Of a stretch of DNA of 64,000 nt, positions 38,315-47,041 are shown one piece after another (the stretch's first letter is position 1; every line of letters begins with the position of its first letter). This stretch comes from Microglena sp. YARC. Taxonomy: Eukaryota > Chlorophyta > Chlorophyceae > Chlamydomonadales > Chlamydomonadaceae. The translations under genes were made by a program, and so were the position numbers. Below the pieces are notes generated by a model. The model was not told where the DNA came from and searched no databases. It was given only the letters and a program-made list of their open reading frames with translations. The DNA lies in contig CM039462.1 of NCBI GenBank assembly GCA_022414725.1, forward strand, positions 184,366,960 through 184,430,959. Reading direction: 5' to 3'.

Positions 38315-38944
38315 ATGTCAGAACAACCGTGCATCATCGACCTATCAATGGACGACGAAGACATTGTTCGAGACTGTGTTGTATCCTTGGTATCTGATGA
38401 TGAGTCCGACGACGCGACCCAGCCCGAGCTTATGTCAGAGTCTGACTACGAGCCCGAGCTTATGTCAGAGTCCGACGACGAGCCCGAGCCCGAGCTCGAT
38501 CCCTTGTCCGACGACGACGAGCCCGAGCCCGAACCCGAACCCGAGCCCATGTCCGAAGACGAGCCCGAGCCTGCCTATCAGCCGGACCACGCGTTTGAAG
38601 ACTTAGCCGGCATGATGGCGAGGACCGGGATATTAGAAACGTTCCTCGCAGGCGGGCCTACCCAGGCGACCATGTCCACCAGCTGGTGGACGTACTGGTT
38701 GTCAAACAAAGCCGTTGACACCTGGATGACTGGCGTTTGGACGAGGCATGAACAAAAGATGATGATCTTGAGTCTGCATCCCGACAAGGCCAACTCCTTG
38801 CGCGATGCGCGCATGACCGAGGAAGATCACAGGTGGATGGACAAACTGTCCCAAAACCTGAATGGAGCCCTCAACGAGGTGCACCACGTGATTCCATGCG
38901 AGATGTATGAAATCATTTACTTGCTAAACAATGAGCTTCCCTAG
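38315..38944 (+). CDS. SIM-like motifs, acidic tract and J-domain-like C-terminus (intact)
   Basis: 209 residues. N-terminal EQPCIIDLSMDDEDIV and CVVSLVSDDESDD both have the hydrophobic-core-plus-acid form of SUMO-interaction motifs. Residues about 30-85 are a Glu/Pro/Asp tract. The C-terminal half (YQPDHAFEDLAGMMARTG ...) has a Trp-rich SWWTYWL segment, then [20 protein letters not shown] and [16 protein letters not shown], which resembles helices II-III of a J-domain with its HPD(K) signature. If real, the protein could link SUMOylated partners to host Hsp70. The paralogue at 29384 is broken. It has no intron. Confidence 0.65.
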   Translation: MSEQPCIIDLSMDDEDIVRDCVVSLVSDDESDDATQPELMSESDYEPELMSESDDEPEPELDPLSDDDEPEPEPEPEPMSEDEPEPAYQPDHAFEDLAGMMARTGILETFLAGGPTQATMSTSWWTYWLSNKAVDTWMTGVWTRHEQKMMILSLHPDKANSLRDARMTEEDHRWMDKLSQNLNGALNEVHHVIPCEMYEIIYLLNNELP

Positions 38945-39180
38945 TGGAACCGCCTTTTTTAGGGTTTAGGGTTTCCTGCGTATAATTATATTTTTTCGAA
39001 ATGCGACAGTTTTCCGCCGTTTGCGTGTACATGAGCCGCCGCTCTTGGCATGTGTGGACACCGAGGAGGATGCGAAAGCCGCCATGTATGGATTTTGCGT
39101 TGTTTACACTCATTTTTATAACGGGGGCTGCAAAATCCACTGCGGCTTTAGAAGCCCCCTGTCAGTCCATTCATTCATCT
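38945..39180. other. Intergenic region with short shared repeat
   Basis: GTATGGATTTTGCGTTGTTT plus ACACTCATTTTTA at 39086-39118 is repeated at 52275-52307. No gene seen. Confidence 0.5.
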
Positions 39181-39496
39181 TACACTCGACGGAATACTAA
39201 AATGAAACCGCTTTCTTGAGTGTACGGTACACCTTGCGATTGTGAGAGCAGAAAAGCGATCCCGGTCCGAGTAAATGCATGTTTCTGGAGAGAATCGCAG
39301 TCCTCGTACCTCTGGGTACCGCTCGATCGATTTTTGAGAATCGACAAGGGAAGTGGCGAAGCCACCCCTCCTGTGCTTCTCTTGTGCGCCTTTACGTTTA
39401 TTGTACAACCTTACCTCTTGGTCGCGAAAACATTAGGTTACACCGCAAGGTGTGCCGTACACGAAGCGGTTTCATTTAAGTATTCCGTTGACTGTA
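39181..39496. mobile_element. Family B, complete 316-bp element
   Basis: Left TACACTCGACGGAATACTAA AATGAAACCG..., right CGGTTTCATTTAAGTATTCC then GTTGACTGTA. The inverted ends extend inward through the GTACGGYACACCTTGCG block for about 60 bp. The interior has no transposase. Confidence 0.85.
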
Positions 39497-39510
39497 CCCC
39501 CCAAGTATTA

Positions 39511-39612
39511 CCATACCATACCATACCATACCATACCATACCATACCATACCATACCATACCATACCATACCATACCATACCATAAAATACCATACCATA
39601 CCATACCATACC
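39511..39612. repeat. CCATA microsatellite, about 20 units
   Basis: Pure CCATA repeats with one CCATAAAATA variant, immediately outside the family B element. Translations in both strands are artefacts. Confidence 0.95.
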
Positions 39613-39991
39613 AGTATCCGGCGATCTGCCTGAACGACGACCCTCATAATCATTCGATGTTGTTGGTATTGTCCGCACTGCGTGTAGACCGTGTGCGAGC
39701 AGGGCGTATATTGCCTCGTCCCTGTGTTGTGTTTGCGAATCTATCCATTCTTCGAGTACCATTTGAAACCCCATAGGTAAAGATACGGTCAATGTCTTTG
39801 TATTTATCGTATTTTTCATCTTGTTTGTCTTCTGTATGTCTTCTGTATGTCTTCTGTATGTCTTCTGTATGTCTTCTCCTCTTCTTCTTTTATATTATTT
39901 TCCATGCTAAAAAAAAATTGACGCCTTTTTCCTTCCTTTGAAACAACAACAATAACAACAACAACAATAACAACAACAACAACTTGATATC
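39613..39991. other. Region upstream of the 39992 gene
   Basis: A minus-strand stretch (39830-39620; SLPMGFQMVLEEWIDSQTQH then RDEAIYALLAHGLHAV) looks like a real protein start and is interrupted by the microsatellite, so a small gene may be truncated here. Four TATGTCTTCTG repeats follow at 39835-39870 and AACAAC repeats at 39945-39983, the latter in the 5' leader of the next gene. Confidence 0.45.
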
Positions 39992-40505
39992 ATGTCTACC
40001 AACATGTCTACCGATTTCACATCATTCGTGAATGATTCCGGTATATTTACAGTTGTCCAAGTGAAGGACCAAACGAAGATCAACAATCAACTCAGTGTCC
40101 CTCACTTGAAGGACATGTGCAACAAGATAATTTCATTTCCCCTCGTTCCTGCGTGCCTCGCAGACCCTGTCTGCGCAATGAAAAATGCGTACGCTAAGTT
40201 TCTCGAAGAGAAACCCAAAGCGGAGAAAAAGCCTTTACAGGACATGCTTCTCCCTATTGCCTTAGCTGCCACCGCTGCTAAGTCTGCTGCGTCTGCTGCT
40301 CCTGCTCCTTCCGCCGTACTTGCCATCGCCAGTGCCCTTGCCCTCCCAGAGGACGAATGCATGTCGGAGAGTTCCAGCAGTGGCGGTAAAAAGCGCCGCG
40401 CCAATGGTTCACCCTCTGTGGCTCCTACTCCTGCTGCTGCTGCTTCTACTTCTACTGCTGCTGCTCCTGCTGTTGCTTTTACGTTTACTGCTACTGCTCC
40501 TGCTA

Positions 40506-40540
<35 letters not shown>

Positions 40541-40914
40541 TCTGCTGCTCCTGCTTCTGCTGCTCCTGCTCCTGCTGGCTCGTTCTCAACGTGCTCCCTG
40601 TCCTCCTTGGCCTCCGGTCGTTTGGTCGCGGGTCCGTTCTAAAGAACGAGCTTCCTGTTGGATCCAATATAGATGCATTTACCATCGTGGGGTATTCCCC
40701 CACCCTGGTCTGCACTGCTGTCACCATTCACGGCAACCCGTGTGGTAGAAAACAGGCGCTCTTAAGCAACCCCAATGGTGGGACCTTCATCACTGGCAAG
40801 TGCTCGCACCTATCGTGCATGAAACAGACTCCCGCTAAGCGTGAGGCGTACCTCGCCACCAAGCGACCTACGCTTGACGAGCTCTCACTTGAGATTAGCT
40901 CCCTGACCCTTTAG
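39992..40914 (+). pseudogene. Unknown Ala/Pro-rich protein with Cys-rich C-terminus, one frameshift
   Basis: The N-terminal 90 residues define the family shared with 801-1217. Then come an acidic/Ser patch, the basic GGKKRRANGSP (possible nuclear localisation signal) and a 70-residue Ala/Pro/Thr tract coded by GCTCCT repeats. The frame stops at 40642, but an overlapping frame continues KNELPVGSNIDAFTIVGYSP and TAVTIHGNPCGRKQALL ... CSHLSCMKQTPAKREAYLAT to 40914. The C-terminal cysteines (GNPCGRK ... GKCSHLSC) could bind zinc. Fragments of this C-terminus at 7935 and 10492 show it belongs to the same gene. The shift probably lies in the GCTCCT tract. Confidence 0.65.
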
Positions 40915-41052
40915 TCAGTCAGTAAGTTAGTTAGTCAGTCAGTAAGTTAGTCAGTCAGTCAGTAAGTTAGTTATTTAGATACTCTTTTTTTTGATACATT
41001 TTTTTAGAAACGAGACGGATGCGTAGTGAATTCGTGCACGTACATCCGTACA

Positions 41053-41484
41053 TTAGCTGTTCCGTTTAGGGTGAACAGTGGTGTAGCCGAGGAGCGTCTT
41101 GGCGATGGTGACGCCCCCGAGGACGACCAGGACGACGCCCCCGAGGACGACCAGGACGACGCCCAGGATCAGCTCGAGCTTCACCGGGCTGATCTCGCCC
41201 GAGGTCGCCAGAGCCCCGCCGCCGAGGATTCCAGCGAGCATGCCGATGGCGACGGCAGCAACGACCCAGAGGTCGATGAGTCCCTTTTTGTAGTACAAGT
41301 ACGCCCCGCCGATCCCCACCGGGATAGTCTGCATCGCCAGCGTCACGCCGACTGCGCCCTGCATGGACTGGCCGGCGAAGAACATGAGGGACGGGACCAG
41401 AAGCGCGCCGGCGCCGGCGCCGATCGTGCCGATGAGCGTTCCCGCAACGGTCCCGATGACCAGGGCAGCGAACAGTGCCGACAT
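41053..41484 (-). CDS. TauE/SafE-like half-size membrane transporter
   Basis: 143 residues, start MSALFAALVIGTVAGTLIGT chosen because everything upstream is repeat translation. Four hydrophobic helices with the Gly-rich GTIGAGAGALLVPSLMFF motif typical of TSUP/TauE-SafE exporters (sulfite, sulfonate or other anions). Full family proteins have seven to eight helices, so this is a half-size form that would need to dimerise. Helix 4 contains a duplicated VVLVVLGG block from a 24-bp tandem repeat. The gene is much richer in G+C than its flanks, which suggests recent transfer from a high-GC donor. Confidence 0.7.
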   Translation of the reverse strand: MSALFAALVIGTVAGTLIGTIGAGAGALLVPSLMFFAGQSMQGAVGVTLAMQTIPVGIGGAYLYYKKGLIDLWVVAAVAIGMLAGILGGGALATSGEISPVKLELILGVVLVVLGGVVLVVLGGVTIAKTLLGYTTVHPKRNS

Positions 41485-41639
41485 TTTGTATTTTGTATTT
41501 TGGGGGGCCTGTGAGTGATTGAGTGCGACGTAATACACTCGACAGTGTTCCGCCGTTTGCGTGAGTACTCCGATGACTAGACGGGCACCATCCAGGTTGG
41601 CACTCCGACGTCTCACCAAAAACTCAGACATCTGGGTGA

Positions 41640-41845
41640 TCTTAATCAGATGACAAATTGTATAAAGATAACTTGAGAACAACTGTAAAGAACAACTGTA
41701 AAGAACAAATTGTATAAAGATAACTTGAGAACAACTGTAAAGAACAAATTGTATAAAGATAACTTGAGAACAACTGTAAAGAACAACTGTAAAGAACAAC
41801 TGTAAAGAACAAATTGTATAAAGATAACTTGAGAACAACTGTACA
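41640..41845. repeat. Tandem repeat containing Tc1-like end motif
   Basis: Mixed units of GAGAACAACTGTAAAGAACA and AATTGTATAAAGATAACTT. The core GAGAACAACTGTA matches the Tc1-like terminus, so the array may have grown from an element end. Confidence 0.8.
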
Positions 41846-41864
41846 GCTCCATCCATACAACGAT

Positions 41865-42206
41865 ATGGACAAATGTCGCTTGGTCATTCAAGCATCCACT
41901 CAACGTGTTGCTGATGTGGATAGAGTTATTTCACGTGAAGCCTGCTGTAATATACCTGTGAGTCTGAGCAATGAGATCTGTGAAGACTTCAACGACATAG
42001 AAATTGATCTGCCTCACATGCGAACAACTGGAGAACCAGGGAGATTGTTGGTAATGAAGGAAAGTCGTTTCTTGCATGCAATTTGTAACATGGGTCAAAC
42101 ATGTCCACGTGCTATCGAAATAGCCCTCATATCTGTTGACTTATTCAGACTACATCCAAATGAACTACACTTCCTTCATGTTGCAATAAACATAAATTGC
42201 ATTTGA
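41865..42206 (+). CDS. Unknown 113-residue protein
   Basis: Starts MDKCRLVIQASTQRVADVDR; contains RTTGEPGRLLVMKESRFLHA and ends LHFLHVAININCI. It is an intact frame with balanced composition but no recognised domain. The start lies 20 bp past the 41640 array. Confidence 0.45.
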   Translation: MDKCRLVIQASTQRVADVDRVISREACCNIPVSLSNEICEDFNDIEIDLPHMRTTGEPGRLLVMKESRFLHAICNMGQTCPRAIEIALISVDLFRLHPNELHFLHVAININCI

Positions 42207-42268
42207 ACAAGTATCTATTCAACAATTAAACCGCTTTCTGGAGTGTATTATATAAATTCTATTGTAAA

Positions 42269-42842
42269 ATGCTCGTTGTCATTGACAATACAATCGGTCC
42301 CAAGCCTATTTTCAGGCAGTACCTCCTATCTTTTCTTAGGCGCCAAAGGCATGGTCATGCGATCGCACGTACTCTTTCAGAGGTTGTAGAGATTTGCCGG
42401 ACAAAGCAAGTTTCTGGGTTCATCCTCACGGGATCGCAATTGCACGTGCATGACATAGGTCGTGACAGAGAGGCGATGAACACCTTTGCCCTAAGACATG
42501 TGCTCCGGTTCTTGGAATATGCTTTGGTGCCCAGTTTATCAACTTATACTTTGTGGTCATCTCGAATACACAGGTGCCGCCGTACACCATACACGGGGCA
42601 TCAAAATTATTGGGGCACGTATTGGGCTTGTTGAGGGGGTTCCAATGAAATTGGAGGCTGACTTCTATGCTGCATACTCAATTTCTGATCTAGCTCCGTG
42701 CATGCGCCCGATTTGCCTCGATGAGGTCCAACGTGTTGTAGCGTTCCGACATAAGAGACGACGGATATGGGAACCCTTTTCCATCCGGAGTCAATCTGCG
42801 CTCATACCGAGCTGATATTGAATAACTTCATACAGACAGTAC
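42269..42842 (+). pseudogene. Class I glutamine amidotransferase, frameshifted
   Basis: The frame from MLVVIDNTIGPKPIFRQYLL through SGFILTGSQLHVHD covers the first strands of a class I GATase. The nucleophile elbow ICFGAQFIN is read at 42520-42545 in a second frame, GGHLEYTGAAVHHTRGIKII in a third, and FHPESICAHTE (the catalytic His and Glu) at 42770-42800. Thus all three triad residues exist but sit in different frames, with shifts near 42520, 42552 and 42770. The domain releases ammonia from glutamine for a partner synthetase or acts as a peptidase-like hydrolase; no synthetase domain is nearby. 42843-43120 downstream shows no gene. Confidence 0.7.
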
Positions 42843-43120
42843 AAAAATGGGCACCCCCGAAGACCTCTGAAAAGACTCTCCATCTCGGGAACAACACTTT
42901 CAACAAAAAAAAAATAATGAAGAATGCCGGAGGAAAAGGATAGATAAGAGTAACCATTAGTTAACGGAGGCACGCAAGGCCGGTAATTGGCTGAAAGCGT
43001 GATAAGCTGGTGTAGCTGGCAGTACTCATTCGAGTGTTGTTGCTGATTGTGGCATTGTTACTTTGTCAGTAGTCGGAACGAAATTAACAGGACCGGCTAA
43101 CATAAGAAATTAACAAGAAT

Positions 43121-43701
43121 ATGGCTGATCTCAATAAGATGCATATCGATAACTTGTTCAAAGTGTGCGACAATCTTTACCTATCAGACCAAGAAGCAGC
43201 TCTCAACCACCAACTTTGTAAAACGTTGCAATTCAAGCTTGTTGTGAACTGCACAAACCACACACCGTACATAAAACCAAGGAACCCAAACACAACATAC
43301 ATTAAGGTTGCTGTTGAAGACAACTGCAGCAAAAAGAGGTCACGAAACTCATATCCTATCTACCATATATTGTTGAGGTGATGCATGGAGTGTTAAGTCA
43401 AAACAATGTCGTGCTTGTGCATTGTAGGTTGGGAAGACAACGGTCTGCAACAGTTGTTGCTGCTTATCTGATGTGGGAAAGATGCATTACGATGACAGAT
43501 GCGATCAAGCACATTCAAAGGTTGAACCCCACCGCATTCCAACCAGAAGCCAACTTTAAACGGTCCCTTGAAATGTTTGAAGTTCACCTGAGGGGCAAGG
43601 TCTTCCATGGCGGTGCATCCTTGTCCCATCAAGATGACAACCATGAACAAGATCATCGTGAACCTGGAGTGAAGATGCTCCTCGTGAATTCCACCTTATG
43701 A
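43121..43701 (+). pseudogene. Dual-specificity protein phosphatase, one frameshift
   Basis: N-terminal MADLNKMHIDNLFKVCDNLY and SDQEAALNHQLCKTLQFKLV resemble the start of DSP/DUSP domains. The active-site loop VLVHCRLGRQRSATVVAAYL (HCxxGxxRS) follows in the next frame, then MTDAIKHIQRLNPTAFQPEA. One missing A in AAAAAG near 43335 accounts for the break. DUSPs remove phosphate from Ser/Thr/Tyr and are common in large DNA viruses, where they can dampen host signalling. All catalytic residues are present, so the working gene may be intact in reality. Confidence 0.75.
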
Positions 43702-43826
43702 CGAAGAACAGCAAGAGATGTGAATGGATCTATTTTTAATGACGCCTTTAAGAACTCTATGACCACATCCGATTTTGTAGGTTTATTCCGGTTGTACACT
43801 TTTTTAGTGGGGTTTGAGATCCACCT

Positions 43827-43985
43827 CGAGACTGTCATGTGGCTTACATTCGCAAGTATAGCCACTCTCCTCAAACTTTGCAGCAATGTGTACCACAATC
43901 GACCGTCTGTCCAAGTTGTACATAGAGAATTGTAATTGATTCAATATACTGTAACATTATTGACCGGTCTGAGTGTAACCGTAGA
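43827..43985. repeat. Interspersed repeat family E, copy 3
   Basis: CTCGAGACTGTCATGTGGCT through GCAATGTGTACCACAATCGA to TTATTGACCGGTCTGAGTGT. Confidence 0.8.
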
Positions 43986-44220
43986 CAACCCAACAACGCA
44001 CAACGACTTGGATAAGACAACAAGTATCGTGGGAATAGTGTACGAGGCTTACATTCACAAGGGATTTCCGATGCATGGTGTGCTGATGAGAAAGAACAGT
44101 GCGTGCTATGACATGAAAAAATTCAAGCAATCAACCTCATGCTTGTCAAGTGATATATGTTGCCAACACTTGGATGAGAACCGTATCACAACACTTGATG
44201 TCAACAACAGTCACATGTAA
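43986..44220 (+). CDS. Short unknown frame downstream of repeat E
   Basis: After repeat E the frame continues VDNPTTHNDLDKTTSIVGIV then KGFPMHGVLMRKNSACYDMK and stops at 44220. It looks like the 3' part of a protein whose start has been replaced by the repeat. No family recognised. Confidence 0.35.
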
Positions 44221-44229
44221 CCATCAGTC

Positions 44230-44259
44230 AAAATCTGCCGGGAGGCAGGAACGGCCATT
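44230..44259. mobile_element. MITE family A, right end only
   Basis: AAAATCTGCCGGGAGGCAGG then AACGGCCATT. Confidence 0.75.
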
Positions 44260-44419
44260 ACTTGTGAGTACTTTTGAAAAATGCAACAACACCTCTTGCG
44301 GTTGTGCATTGAGTTGACAATAAAAATTCAACAAACCTTTGTTCGTCTAACAAAGTTTGCTTACAAATTCACGTCGTTTTCGATTTACACCAAAGCGTTT
44401 CCTCCACAGAGTAGAACCA

Positions 44420-44713
44420 ATGATGTACTATGACGCGTTTCTCACGTGCAAATATTTTCGGCTTCTATTGAATATTATGTTTGCTACAGCATCATTAAAA
44501 ATCGTCTCCTCTGTACTTTTAGCAGATATAAAGCTAGGTTCATGTTATAGAGTTGCGCAACAACACATACCACTCTGTGGGGCGAGCTTACAAGTCATTG
44601 CAGGCCCTCACGCAGATTTTGATACGCAACCTGTGTACACCATCCAATTACTTGACCCGCCTCCACAATGTGATCTTCCCTACTTTAATACACTTGACGG
44701 AATACTAAAATGA
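44420..44713 (+). CDS. Unknown protein ending in a family B terminus
   Basis: A frame MMYYDAFLTCKYFRLLLNIM with RVAQQHIPLCGASLQVIAGP codes about 90 residues plus a tail (TLDGILK) derived from the family B end, exactly as in the 8568 gene. No family recognised; an upstream in-frame ATG at 44357 is possible. Confidence 0.35.
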   Translation: MMYYDAFLTCKYFRLLLNIMFATASLKIVSSVLLADIKLGSCYRVAQQHIPLCGASLQVIAGPHADFDTQPVYTIQLLDPPPQCDLPYFNTLDGILK

Positions 44714-44860
44714 AACCGTTTTCTGGAGTGTACGGCACACCTTACGGTGTAACCAAATGGTGTAGCAACCCACGGGGCAGTGGAACACCAATACGATTTT
44801 GAATCAACAAATTGCAGGATGTTAACGAGAATATCGTGGTTCTTTTTTAGATCACGGCTC
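44689..44860. mobile_element. Family B end with attached conserved block
   Basis: TACACTTGACGGAATACTAA, the GTACGGCACACCTTACGGTG block, then GGGGCAGTGGAACACCAATA and ATTGCAGGATGTTAACGAGA as at 22971. Confidence 0.75.
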
Positions 44861-45095
44861 TCCATCCTGCAGACTCCGTATCGTTCTTTTGTCGGTACTT
44901 TCGAGAGTGTCCATTGAAGGACCAGCCGCACTTAAGCGATCGACTCTTCCCCGGTACCGTGGCCCAAAAGAACACGGGGTCTTTGTTGATGTGCAATGCG
45001 TCATGAAAGGAGGTTTCTTTGCTGGACGGGCCATTTTGTAGGACCATCCACTCGTACACTATAATGTCTGTCGACGCCTTATACCGTTTATTGGG
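44861..45095 (-). pseudogene. Unidentified gene fragment between family B ends
   Basis: A minus-strand frame reads NKRYKASTDIIVYEWMVLQN, then ETSFHDALHINKDPVFFWAT and SLKCGWSFNGHSRKYRQKND. It looks like genuine protein with no start or stop of its own: both ends run into family B sequence. This may be cargo picked up between two element ends (44689 and 45125). Confidence 0.4.
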
Positions 45096-45125
45096 ATGTT
45101 TCATTTTACTGTTCCGCCGACTGTA
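45096..45125. mobile_element. Family B element end (inverted)
   Basis: ATGTTTCATTTTACTGTTCC then GCCGACTGTA; faces the end at 45219. Confidence 0.8.
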
Positions 45126-45218
45126 GTACATTTGAGAGTGCATTTGAGCACGTCACCATCAAAATAGATGGGCCACACTAAGCTGATGGTTTCCGCAAAT
45201 TCTCCATCTCGGGAACCC

Positions 45219-45290
45219 TACAGTCGGCAGAACAGTAAAATGAAACATATATCAGATGGAAATAAATGTACGACATCGAAAAACATTGAA
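45219..45290. mobile_element. Family B element end plus copied flank
   Basis: TACAGTCGGCAGAACAGTAA then AATGAAACATATATCAGATG; the following 40 bp repeat 2497-2536 in inverse orientation, showing that sequence next to the end moved with it. Confidence 0.7.
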
Positions 45291-45742
45291 TGCGACTACG
45301 AACCGCGTGTCTTTTTGAATTTGTATACGGAACATCCAAGCCGCAGCTGGGTTCCCTGCTTGATGGTGCCACATGGGATAAGTCAGTGAGTCAGCAGCTC
45401 AATTCCACTGTCCCCCCTCGCGGACCCGCTATCCCCCCCTTAAGAAATTCCCATAGTATTCTTAAGCAGGAGCCTTCTTGATACAATACGGTTTCTTTTG
45501 GATGACCGGACCATAGTGAATGAGGTTGCGAAAGACGCGACACACATTAATCCGCGGTGGTGTCTTTTGGAGACGATGACATGTTTCCGCCGTTTGCATG
45601 TGGAGTCAGATGTTTTTCGATCGTCGTCGTCGTCAGTGTTCCTCCGTTTGCGGGGTGTTCGTTCGTACGGAGGGGTGGCTTACGCTTGAGGGGCACCATC
45701 CAGATTGGTATCCTCAAAAAACAAAACTTAAATTATAACACG
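45291..45742. other. Intergenic, no confident gene
   Basis: It contains TTTCCGCCGTTTGCATGTGG and TTCCTCCGTTTGCGGGGTGT (variants of the interspersed TTCCGCCGTTTGCG phrase) and GGGGCACCATCCAGATTGGT, the latter shared with 41585-41604. Possible promoter of the following membrane protein. Confidence 0.4.
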
Positions 45743-46117
45743 ATGGCCAACAACATTTCAAGACAAATAGCTTTCTGGATCGGGTGCATGGGAATCAGGA
45801 CAGCTTTCGTAATTCTTGCCTTTCTCGCGACACCTATGTATCTAAGGTACATGGGCGTCTTGGCCCTTGTGCCAGCAATAGGGTTCTTTATCATATACTT
45901 TGGAGGCCTTCGGAAAACGGGGATAGAGGTGGCGCCAGATGGCGGGAAGATCTGGTGGTCGAAACTTCGCCCTGTTCACGGCACGTTATACCTATTGTTT
46001 GCAATCCTTGCGCTCTCCCGCTGGCAAAGACATGCATGGGTCGCCTTGGCTGTCGATGTATTCATCGGTGTCCTCGCTAAACTGTGTTTCGTTGTGGGTT
46101 CTAAAAAAACGATTTAG
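45743..46117 (+). CDS. Conserved small membrane protein of giant viruses
   Basis: 124 residues, start MANNISRQIAFWIGCMGIRT. Four hydrophobic segments with IAFWIGCMGIR, a GFFIIYFGGLRKTGIEVAPD loop and KIWWSKLRPVHGTLYLLFAI match the pattern of a small four-helix membrane protein found repeatedly in giant viruses and some protists (conserved GxRxTGxE...WWxxLRPxH). Function is unknown. Intact, about family length. An A-rich leader (AAAAAACAAAACTTAAATTA) precedes the ATG. Confidence 0.75.
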   Translation: MANNISRQIAFWIGCMGIRTAFVILAFLATPMYLRYMGVLALVPAIGFFIIYFGGLRKTGIEVAPDGGKIWWSKLRPVHGTLYLLFAILALSRWQRHAWVALAVDVFIGVLAKLCFVVGSKKTI

Positions 46118-46261
46118 GAATACATATCACCCCTATGTTTTTGCCAGGGGTCTCGACTCGACACAGGTTCCGTCATGATGCGAGAGGTCGGTCGCTCTGT
46201 GACTCGACGCGGTCGATGCCCCAGGTTGCTGTGGCCCCTTTAGGAAAAATTTGATACCCAC

Positions 46262-46624
46262 TCAAATGCGCTTCAGATCAGCACCATTCGCTGTGAACAG
46301 TGCATGCTGCTGCTGTTTGTGAATCTTGAGGATCCTGCTGCCCATGAACAACACCACATATGACTTATTAATCTTGATGATATAAGACCTCTCCACGCGA
46401 ACAGCCTCATTGGTGATTGTAAGCTCCTCACCAGTTGCCTCATGCACACTGACCTCGTGTGTGTCCACACAAACGCCCTCCGCATTCTCAACCCATATGC
46501 GTGCCATGTCATGATCGAGGCTCTGGAGCTTGACAACGATGTTCGGATCCATGGACGTCCTCAGCTCGTACACATGGCGTTTCAAGTAGCTCATGGACAT
46601 GGTGCCGGAGGCTGCAGGATTCAT
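46262..46624 (-). CDS. Unknown 120-residue protein (intact paralogue of 32624)
   Basis: Start MNPAASGTMSMSYLKRHVYE, chosen because the paralogue begins at the same place; the longer frame upstream has no similarity. Conserved parts are NIVVKLQSLDHDMARIW, VSVHEATGEELTI, VERSYIIKINKSYVVLFMGS and ILKIHKQQQHALF. Predominantly beta-strand in look. Family not recognised; no signal peptide. Confidence 0.6.
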   Translation of the reverse strand: MNPAASGTMSMSYLKRHVYELRTSMDPNIVVKLQSLDHDMARIWVENAEGVCVDTHEVSVHEATGEELTITNEAVRVERSYIIKINKSYVVLFMGSRILKIHKQQQHALFTANGADLKRI

Positions 46625-46776
46625 GTTGGTAAATGTGTAAGTGTGTAAAAATGTGTATCTGATTGTGTTTACACTGCATTTCCAATGTCGCGTCTCGGTG
46701 TTTGTGGCATGGTCGCATGCGGTTTTTAATAAGCCATCAGCTTGACATTGGCGTATACATCTAAATGGTGGCATAG

Positions 46777-47041
46777 CAGTGCAGATGGACATTTAACGAA
46801 TTGGCTGCTAGTTATTTTGCCACTTGTGACGAATGCGACTGCGATACGCTGGCACAAAAGGCCGAGCCGGGGGATCACATTGCGGTTTGGGATGAGACGG
46901 TGGGTACTGCATCACGGCATATTTGTCGGGATCGATGGCGGATCGAACTATGTCATTGATGGTGTTCACACGTCATGGCACGGCAGCAGTTCACGTGGTT
47001 GGCCTGCTTGTCACATAAACTTGGCAGGGTGGAAACAATGA
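46777..47041 (+). pseudogene. LRAT / NlpC-P60-like domain fragment, frameshifted
   Basis: One frame reads LAASYFATCDECDCDTLAQK then AEPGDHIAVWDET; after a shift near 46895 a second reads VLHHGIFVGIDGGSNYVIDG. PGDHIxV followed by HHGIFVG is the signature of LRAT-type papain-like domains, whose first His is catalytic. The later Cys part is not found, and no ATG lies in the first frame. It overlaps the HicB-like gene on the other strand only at its 3' end. Confidence 0.55.

Noticed and set aside
39508..39819. Long frames reading WYGMVWYGM or PYHTI repeats
   Set aside because: They are translations of the CCATA microsatellite.
40320..40748. Leu-rich plus-strand frame (LLLLL tract) and Gln/Glu-rich minus frame
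   Set aside because: Out-of-frame readings of the GCTCCT repeats in the Ala/Pro tract of the 39992 gene.
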